A stretch of DNA of 64,000 nucleotides from the NCBI GenBank assembly GCA_033977485.1, contig CM066994.1:83638871-83702870 (forward strand). Reading direction: 5' to 3'. The translations under genes were made by a program, and so were the position numbers. Of the stretch, positions 56,731 to 64,000 are shown piece by piece (the first letter of the stretch is position 1; each line of letters starts with the position of its first letter). Source of the stretch: Hydrangea macrophylla. Taxonomy: Eukaryota > Streptophyta > Magnoliopsida > Cornales > Hydrangeaceae. The notes under the pieces are model-generated. The model saw only the letters and a program-made list of their open reading frames with translations. It had not been told where the DNA came from and did not search any database.

Positions 56731-57185
56731 ATGCATTTTCTCAACCCTTGCAAGCGAATCTTTCCATTGGTCCACATTTGGTAAATCTTCTCTGGCTAAG
56801 CGCATCATGAAATATGCGTCACATATAGAGAAGACATGACATAGAATAAGCATGGCACCTGCTCGGCCGAGTTTATTTGAAAAATACCATTGCATGAGCA
56901 TATGCATCACGACAGGATAGGAGCATTCATCCGTATGATTACTTGTGCTTGTGTATGCCTGACTCCCGCCCGAACTACGTCTTGGTATGATTCTTGAGGG
57001 GATACGTAGGCAGCTCATCATGGAGCACGACCAATTGGAATTTTGTTGCGCGATGGCTTTCTTTTTGCAATGCATTTTGTTTTTACCTGAACTCGACTGT
57101 TTGGTTAAAGGCTTGTCTTCACACAGGCTTCGACGTTCACTTGTGGTTTGCGTTGCTCCACAAACTCCGTCGAAGAGGGGCAAAC
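56731..57185 (+). other. Tat2 3' non-coding end with motif and polypurine tract
   Basis: GGATACGTAGGCAGC is at 57000-57014 and the polypurine tract GAAGAGGGGCAAAC at 57172-57185, directly before the 3' LTR. Open frames on minus here are not recognised as genes. Confidence 0.72.
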
Positions 57186-57958
57186 TGTAGATACCCCCAA
57201 TTTTGACCAAACGTCGAGTTAAGGAGAGTGTTACCTCCATATTCAATGATGATAATGTTCGAACTTATTTAGGACTTCCAAGGATAAATCAAGCTCTTCA
57301 AAGGACTATCCAACTTTAAATGGAAAGCAAAAAGAGAAAAAAATGGAAAATAGAGCCCAAAACGGCACTTGACCTCTTTTACGGCAGTCACGGGTTGCTG
57401 CTGCGGCACTTCCTAAATGCCGTAGCGGCACTTCCTAAATGCCGTAACGGCAGTCAATGAGAGCCGCAATGACAGTCACCAATTGCCGCCTCTTTACATC
57501 AAATGCCACAAAAAAGGATTCCAAAAACAGACGGCAGTCCCTGGAGTTGTCTGCGGCATTCAATGAATGCCGTTCCGGCAGTCAGTGAATGCCACGCCAG
57601 CTTTCTGTGAATGCCGCGCCGACATTTACTAAGTGCCACTTCCATCTCCATTGAGTGCCACATTTTTGTAATAGCCAACTGTTATATAGCACATTTTGTA
57701 CTATCAAAAGAATGCTTGAATTAGGGTTTTCTGCTTTAAAATGACTAAAATACCCCTCCAAATTTGTCTATAAATAGAGGATGAATATCCTCTTGCAAAT
57801 GGTTGGTTGGTGGTTTTAAGGTTGGAATCTAGCTTAAATCCTAGAGTATACACTTCTACTTAGTTTTAAAAGCTTTCTTAAACACAATTAGAAGTAGGTT
57901 TTGAGAAGGTTCAAGGGGGTATTTAAGTAGAATTAAAGTGGAAGAGCTTGATTAGTCT
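57186..57958 (+). repeat. Tat2 3' LTR, left part
   Basis: Starts TGTAGATACCCCC and follows the 5' LTR to position 40109-equivalent (GATTAGTCT), where E3 interrupts. TATA box is at 57768-57777. It has one extra 22-bp hairpin unit compared with the 5' LTR. The two LTR copies differ by scattered substitutions, so insertion was not very recent. Confidence 0.9.
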
Positions 57959-60278
57959 TGTAGCGCCCCGACCAGCTGTGGCCGGAAAGCTCGCGAAAAC
58001 CCCGCTAAACGCAAATAATAAAAAAACTACTAAATAAAGTCTATGCAAGGTTTAATCCCAAGGGCAAAAAGGTCATTTAAATTTTTTTGCCCAAATATAA
58101 TTTCAAAAAGAAAATATTTGAGACACGGTTCCAACGGTTCGAGCGGTGTGCGATTTTGAGTTTTCAAGAGAAAATTGTACTTGTTTCTGTAAAAGCCATC
58201 ATATCAATATTTATTATTAATATTATTATTATTATTATTATTATTATTTTCTTGGCTTAAGCCACAAAACTTCATTTTTTTTAAAACCACCAAACTTCCT
58301 ACCCAAAAGGGATATTTCAACCATTTCAAACATATCACTTTTAGGCCTCTAATACACAACTAAACATAACTATAAACATCATAACCAAATTCCTATTTCT
58401 TAATCCAAAATAAAATCATGGATTTCTCAAGAACGCAACATATATTACAAATCTAGAAACTCCAAAACATACGCATGAATCCATCAACAGAATATTCGTA
58501 CTAACCTGATATCAAAAATCCAAATATATACCAACCCAATCTCAAACATTTACATCATAAACATTACTCAAATCTTCAACCAAAGTTCACTTACATAAAT
58601 CTATTAACAACTTAAGTTTAATACAAACGTTTACCAAACCAACAAGCCAATCCAAAATGACGCACATACATCCTACACATACACAACAACTCGAGACTTA
58701 CGACAGTGGCGTCTACACCGCAATACTTACAAAAAGGCCTATGTGGGTGTGAGCAACCCTTGGCTCACAGCTAGAAAACCAAAATAATGCAACAAAAACA
58801 TTTAAGTCAACACACAATCCGCATGCAAATAATTTCAACTAACATGTACGCTAATGCAATGCATTCCTATAAATGAAATGACACACGTACCCGGGCCCAT
58901 TTCGCTCGGCTCTTTTGGCCGTTTCCAAGTTTCGCTACTTGGATTTTTATCGCTTTCGTTATGCAAGTGCATGACATATAATATTTGTGCCATGCTCAAT
59001 GTATGTATTTCATACAACCCACTTATGATTTCCATTCAACAAAAATATAAACTCAACCAACAATGTCCATACTACATTATTATGGTTTCTAGAAAACCCA
59101 CCTCAAGTCTTTATGAAAATTAGTGGAACAATTTACTCCGCTCGCTCTGGCGGCTCTTTCGGCGCGCTCCCACTTGCCTCTGAACCTGAAATCTTGAACA
59201 ATTAACTTCTATCGCTTACATAAGCTAATAAGCATAATTTACAATGGAAATGAAACTTAGGAATTGATTTTACAAGTTAATTCTAATTATTTTTAAATCA
59301 GCCCTTGTTTTGTTCTTGTAATATCAAGACCCAAAACAACCCAAAATCATGAATTTCATGAATTTCCAACCCACAAGTCACTTCTACCATTCAAGAACCT
59401 ATCCCAACTTCATTATTCCATCTATCAAACTAAAAAAAATACCCAATTGTTGACAAATTCTCAGATTTTAAAATATACCCAAAACTTCTTCTTCAAGCTC
59501 TTGAAAGCTTCAAGAACACAACAATGGAGAAACCCCCATTTCACTACCAATCTTTACCAAACTTGAAACTAATGTTCCCAATGAGATATAAAACATATAT
59601 AATCACTTAAACAACTTCAGAAGCCAACAAAATCAAACACCCAAACTTTCAATTTTCGGATTTTTTACAAACCCTAAAAAAAACCCATTTTTCAAACTTA
59701 CTCAAAACTCAAATTTATCATGTGGGATTCATACTACATCATATATATAACCCAAGAATCAACTTAGCAAAGTCTAAACATGAATTTAAGCACCAATTTT
59801 TAGATTTAAAAAACCAACATCTAAAACCCTCAAATTGCAAAGAACCTTAGAGAGAGAGACATACCCACTTGTTCTTCCCTTTGTAACTTGAAATTCTTGC
59901 TCAATTGAATGTTTTGATTGTTAAGGCTTCAAGATTTCTTCAAACTCTTGTTCTTCTTCTCTCTTTTCTCTTCTTCTTGTTTTTTTTTTGTAAACCCTCA
60001 TATAGTGAATGAAACATACGTATGTCTCCCTTAAGACTAATTTTTCATGTTTTAAAAATTGTGTTTAACACCCCCAACATTCTTTAAAATATGCATTTAA
60101 GTTCCCAGACTTCCCCCCATATCGCTTTAGGACCTCAAGATATCAATAATTAACAATATAAACCCCCATATCACAAATATAAATGCCCAAAAAAAAAATA
60201 TACATATATATATAATTTTTGCATCGTTTTCGCTTTACTAATTAATTTAAATCACCCTATTTGGTTCTAGGTCTCACA
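57959..60278 (-). repeat. E3 3' LTR (2320 bp)
   Basis: Plus strand starts TGTAGCGCCCCGACC and ends GGTCTCACA; read on minus it runs TGTGAGACC to GGGGCGCTACA. It contains an (ATT)n microsatellite at 58211-58250. No coding. The matching 5' LTR is outside the window. Confidence 0.85.
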
Positions 60279-60292
60279 ACTCTCCCCCTGTT
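60279..60292 (-). promoter_or_regulatory. E3 polypurine tract
   Basis: On minus AACAGGGGGAGAGT lies immediately before the 3' LTR start TGTGAGACC. Confidence 0.8.
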
Positions 60293-60314
60293 AAAATAAA
60301 TTTCGTCCCCGAAA

Positions 60315-61993
60315 TTACATACCGTGATTGAAGAGATACAGATATTGCTTTCGTATGCTTTCCTCGGTTTCCCACGTCATTTCCTCGATCGCTTGACTTC
60401 GCCACAAAACTTTTACCATAGGAATCTCTTTGTTCCTCAATTGCCGCACCTGTTGGTCTAAGATTTGAACCGGTTTCTCTTCATACGATAGATTCTCGTC
60501 AAGCTCTAACGGTTCTGATTCTAATACGTGTGATGGATCTTTGACATATTTACGTAACATTGAGACATGGAACACATCATGTAGTCGCGACCATTCGACC
60601 GATATTTTCAATTTATATGCCGCAGTTCCGATTTTTTCTATAATTTTGTAAGGCCCAATGTACCTCGGAGATAGTTTTCCTTTCTTCCCAAATCGCATAA
60701 CGCCTTTCCACGGTGAGACTTTTAAAAACACTTGATCGCCCACTTCAAATTCAAGTTCTCGCCTACGAGTATCTGCGTAGCTTTTCTGCCGACTCTGAGA
60801 GGTTTTCAACTTTTCACGAATAATATCAATCTTACTCGCCGTTTCTTGAATAATCTCAGGCCCAAATATTCTGCTTTCAATTTTACTTTCGCCCACTTCA
60901 CCCCAGCATATAGGAGTCCTACACTTCTTCCCATAAAGAGCCTCAAATGGTACCATACCGATGCTACTGTGATAGCTGTTGTTATACGCAAATTCAACCA
61001 ATGGTATATGATTCTCCCAATTGCCTGAAAACTCCATCACTCACGCTCGTAACATATCCTCAAGTGTTTGAATTGTTCTCTCTGACTGTCCATCGGTTTG
61101 AGGGTGAAACGCAGTGCTGAATTTCAATTTAGTTCCCATTGCTTCTTGTAAATATTTCCAGAAATGCGAGGTAAAATTAGGGTCGCGGTCGGAAATAATA
61201 GATACTGGGGCTCCATGCAATCGGACTATTTCGTTCACATAAATTCTTGCATATCTATCAAGAGTGAACGTTGCTTTCACAGGCAGAAAATGTGCTGACT
61301 TAGTCAATCGGTCAACAATGACCCAAATTGACTCATTACCTTTTTGTGTTGGCGGAAGTCCTCGCACAAAATCCATGGTAACATGTCCCATTTCTACTCT
61401 GGAATCGGTAGTGGTTGTAACAAGCCCCCCGGTCACTGGTGTTCAGCTTTTACTTGTTGACATACCAAGCATTGAGCCACAAATTCAACTATTTCTCTCT
61501 TCATCGCTGGCCACCAATAGTATTCCTTGATTGTCTTATAAAGTTTAGTGCTTCCTGGGTGCATGGCATACGCTGAACTGTGCGCTTCTTCTAAAATCTC
61601 CTTTCGCAACTCCTTATTTCGGGGTACGCACATTCGAGTTCCATAACAGAGAACTCCATCGGCTCGAATAATAAAGTCTTTTCGCTTTCCACTTATCACT
61701 TCTTCTCTAAATTTCATCAACTTTGAGTCAGTATTTTGTAGCTCCTGAATTCTGTCCACTAGAATCGGTCTCACTTGGAACTGTGCTATAAAGGCTTCAG
61801 TGTCTGACATCGCTAGTTCAACTTCCATTATTTTCATCTCTCGAATAAAATCGACCCCAGTGCATTGGATGCAAGAAAGTAGGCCTTGAGATTTTTGACT
61901 TAGCGCATCGGCCACTACATTCGCCTTCCCTGGATGATAATGAATCGTGCAATCATAATCTTTAATTAGTTCAAGACAGCGCCTCTGTCTCAA
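60315..61993 (-). pseudogene. pol: E3 integrase and chromodomain
   Basis: Starts in the RNase H end ([14 protein letters not shown], last catalytic Asp), then the integrase zinc module HSSAYAMHPGSTKLYK with CLVCQQVKAEH. Core: Asp in VTMDFVRGLPPTQ, Asp in SIISDRDPNF, Glu in GQSERTIQTL. The C-terminal part has FEVGDQVFLKVSPWKGVMRFG, and the chromodomain is complete: KPVQILDQQVRQLRNKEIP then VLWRSQAIEEMTWETEE. It ends at the stop at 60315. One frameshift near 61435 and one stop near 61040 break it. Confidence 0.9.
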
Positions 61994-63229
61994 ATTTAAT
62001 TCCTTTTATGTGAATAAGTACTTCAAGCTTTGGTGATCAGTAAAGATTTCACAACTTTCCCCATACAAATAGTACCTCCATAATTTCAATGCAAAAATCT
62101 CGTGCACCGGATAATTCAACTCATGTGGTTTTAACTGCCTTGATGCATATGCTATCACCTTTCCATTTTCCATCAACACGCAGCCCAGACCCTGATGTGA
62201 CGCATCGCTGTATACCACAAAACCTTCAGTACTTGTTGGAATAGTCAGTACTGGCGCTTGTGTTAATCAATTTTTCAGTTCTTGAAAACTTTCTTCGCAT
62301 TCTCTACTCCAATGATATTGCACCCCTTTTCTGGTCAACTTAGTCAATGGCAGCGCAATCGATGAGAAATTCTTGATAAATCGGCGGTAATAGCCTGCTA
62401 ATCCCAGAAAACTTCAAATTTCTGTAACGCTCACTGGTGTCGGCCACAACAACACAACTTCAACTTTTTTGGGATCAACTTTAATTCCATCACTAGAAAC
62501 TACATGCCCCAGAAATGCTACTTCATCTAGCCAGAATTCGCACTTGCGTAATTTAGCGTATAATCTCTCTTCCCTCAATTTCTGCAATACTAATCTCAAA
62601 TGACTTCTGTGTTCTTCAACACTGCGCGAATATACCAGAATGTCGTCGATGAACACTATCACAAAGCTGTCTAAAAATGGCTTGAACACTCTATTCATCA
62701 AATCTATAAACACTGTCGGCGCATTCGTCAACCCAAATGGCATCACAAGGAATTCAAAATGACCATATCGGACTCGGAACGCAGTCTTCTCTACATCGCT
62801 TTCTCTGACTCTAAGCTGGTGATAGCCCGATCTCAAATCAATTTTCAAAAATATTTTTGCTCCTTGAAGCTGATCAAACAAATCATCCACCCTAGGCATC
62901 GAATATTTGTTTCTAATGGTCACCTTATTTAATTATCTGTAATCAATGCATAATTGCATGGTCCCATCTTTCTTTTTAACGAACAATATTGGCACTCCCC
63001 ATGGTGACACATTGGGTTGAATAAATCCCATTTTTAACAAATCATCCAACTGTATTTTCAATTCTTTTAATTCCGCTGGTGCCATTCTATAAGGTGGAAT
63101 CGATATCAGCATAGTTCCAGGAACTAGATCAATAGTAAACTCTACTTCTCTTTCTGGCACAACACCTGGCAATTTCTCGGGAAACACGTCTGAATACTCA
63201 TTCACAATCGTAACTGTTTCTATCTGCAT
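61994..63229 (-). pseudogene. pol: E3 reverse transcriptase and RNase H
   Basis: Reverse transcriptase: [62 protein letters not shown] and catalytic [14 protein letters not shown]. Stops lie at about 62931 and 62412. RNase [20 protein letters not shown] (Asp), then [16 protein letters not shown], where relatives have several more residues including the catalytic Glu. An in-frame loss of about six codons near 62100 removed it. Then [13 protein letters not shown] (Asp). The enzyme would be inactive in RNase H even if translated. Confidence 0.88.
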
Positions 63230-63335
63230 TTCTACTTTCGTTGCATCAATCGCATACGCAATAACACATTCATACCCTATTTTTTAACATTTGTCTGGTG
63301 TCTATTATTGAAATCAAACTCGTTGGTGTTACCAG

Positions 63336-64000
63336 TCACTCCTCGCAAAATACAAACTCGGCCTCATTCGGGATACTAAAGGTGACTTCTTTATTAAAAC
63401 AATTTATTGACGCGTGATAAGTTGACAACCAATTCATTCCCAGAATAACATCGAAGTCTTCTATATTTAACGGTAATAAATTCACCCCCATTCCACGATT
63501 TTTGTATTTGTACCACACACCCTTCATAAACCCACTTAATCTCCACTTTATTTCCCAATGGCGTAGATACTATTAACTTTTCTCTCAACTCAGTCAAATA
63601 ATCGTTAATTTTTTTTTCAAAGTTTATAGATATAAAGGAGTAAGTAGAACGCGAGTCAAACAATGTATATGCAATATAGTTTGAAATTAGAATCATACCT
63701 ATCACTACTTGCGGTGTCGCCTCCGCATCCTTCTTTGTCATCACAAAAACTCGAGCTTGTCCTCCGGTACCACTCGTGCTAGAACCCCCTCTTGGTTGTC
63801 CTCGCCCCTGACCTCGACCCCTGCCTGACGAAATAGTCGTTGAGGATACGGCCTCGGTCACCCCAGTGCAATCTTTTTCTATATGACCCAGTCGCCTACA
63901 CTTATAGCATTCTCGCCTATCGGGCATCGGGCAATCACAAGAAATATGCCAGGAGTCCCACACCGGTAGCAAGTAACACCCCCAGAAGAACTACTATGGC
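63336..64000 (-). pseudogene. E3 gag zinc knuckles and protease, partial
   Basis: At the window edge a degenerate knuckle (WDSWHISCDCP) is followed by an intact CCHC knuckle, CYKCRRLGHIEKDC (about 63862-63903). A Gly/Arg-rich linker then leads to the protease. Its active-site region reads TLFDSRSTYSFIS; the family normally has Asp-Ser-Gly, so Gly to Arg probably inactivates it. LPLNIEDFDVILGMNWL ends the domain after a frameshift near 63500. The rest of gag lies beyond 64000. Confidence 0.85.

Larger units (their letters stand above)
39358..57958 (+). mobile_element. Tat2: Tat/Ogre-type element with two antisense genes
   Basis: Order: 5' LTR, primer-binding site, gag, protease, G-patch-like segment, reverse transcriptase, worn RNase H, archaeal-type RNase H, integrase, then antisense DUF7745-like and PMD genes, tandem repeats, polypurine tract and 3' LTR. 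E3 interrupts the 3' LTR at 57959. The visible part is 18.6 kb, and the complete element would be about 20.5 kb if the LTRs match in length. Gag-pol stays mostly in one frame but has many stops. Confidence 0.92.
57959..64000 (-). mobile_element. E3: chromodomain-type Ty3/Gypsy element in Tat2 3' LTR
   Basis: On minus: gag knuckles, protease, reverse transcriptase, RNase H, integrase, chromodomain, polypurine tract and 3' LTR. The 5' part lies beyond the window. The left flank AGTCT (57954-57958) would be one copy of its target duplication. It has fewer stops than E1 or E2 and is likely the youngest large insertion. Long LTR and chromodomain suggest Tekay/Del. Confidence 0.9.

Noticed and set aside
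56689..57246. 185-codon minus-strand frame near the Tat2 3' LTR
   Set aside because: It crosses the polypurine tract and LTR start, shows no recognisable domain, and has no open equivalent in Tat1.

Overview
This window is intergenic DNA from a flowering plant, most likely a eudicot. I see no ordinary host gene, tRNA, rRNA or CRISPR array. Nearly all of it is one deep nest of Ty3/Gypsy LTR retrotransposons in different states of decay, plus one MITE. The plant assignment rests on Tat/Ogre-type and chromodomain-bearing Ty3/Gypsy families, plant mobile domain (PMD) coding sequence, and short GT-AG introns typical of plants.

Layout: (1) 1-21881 is Tat1, a Tat/Ogre-type element on + whose 5' end lies outside the window. 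Its pol is interrupted at 6750 by G1 (6750-14397, -), a Ty3/Gypsy element of a different lineage. G1 is interrupted by A1 (9936-13554), a 3.6-kb solo LTR with a perfect 5-bp target duplication. (2) 21882-34439 is the remains of E1, a chromodomain-type element on +, split by a solo LTR B1 (21981-23292) and by a near-complete related element E2 (24340-33902). A 167-bp MITE sits in the 3' LTR of E2. (3) From 34440 the insertions stack: A2 (LTR fragment), then B2 (35157-39357), then Tat2 (39358-57958, +), then E3 (57959 to the window end, -, a chromodomain element). The far halves of A2, B2, Tat2 and E3 lie beyond the window.

How the genes work together: the sense genes of Tat1 and Tat2 give gag, protease with a G-patch-like segment, reverse transcriptase, a worn RNase H, an added archaeal-type RNase H (visible in Tat2) and integrase. 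All copies carry stops or frameshifts, so none looks autonomous. Between pol and the 3' LTR both Tat elements carry an antisense PMD gene. These genes keep matching GT-AG introns in both copies, including a 5'-UTR intron and a 45-bp exon. Tat2 has a second antisense reading frame resembling DUF7745/PMD-like proteins. Antisense introns cannot be spliced from the genomic RNA, which would explain their survival through retrotransposition.

The main observations are these intron-bearing antisense genes, clusters of CpG-rich short inverted repeats next to the sense LTR promoter and the antisense starts, and a repeated copy of the element's 3'-terminal motif and polypurine-tract-like sequence just after pol in Tat2. 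That repeat suggests how the antisense block was added.
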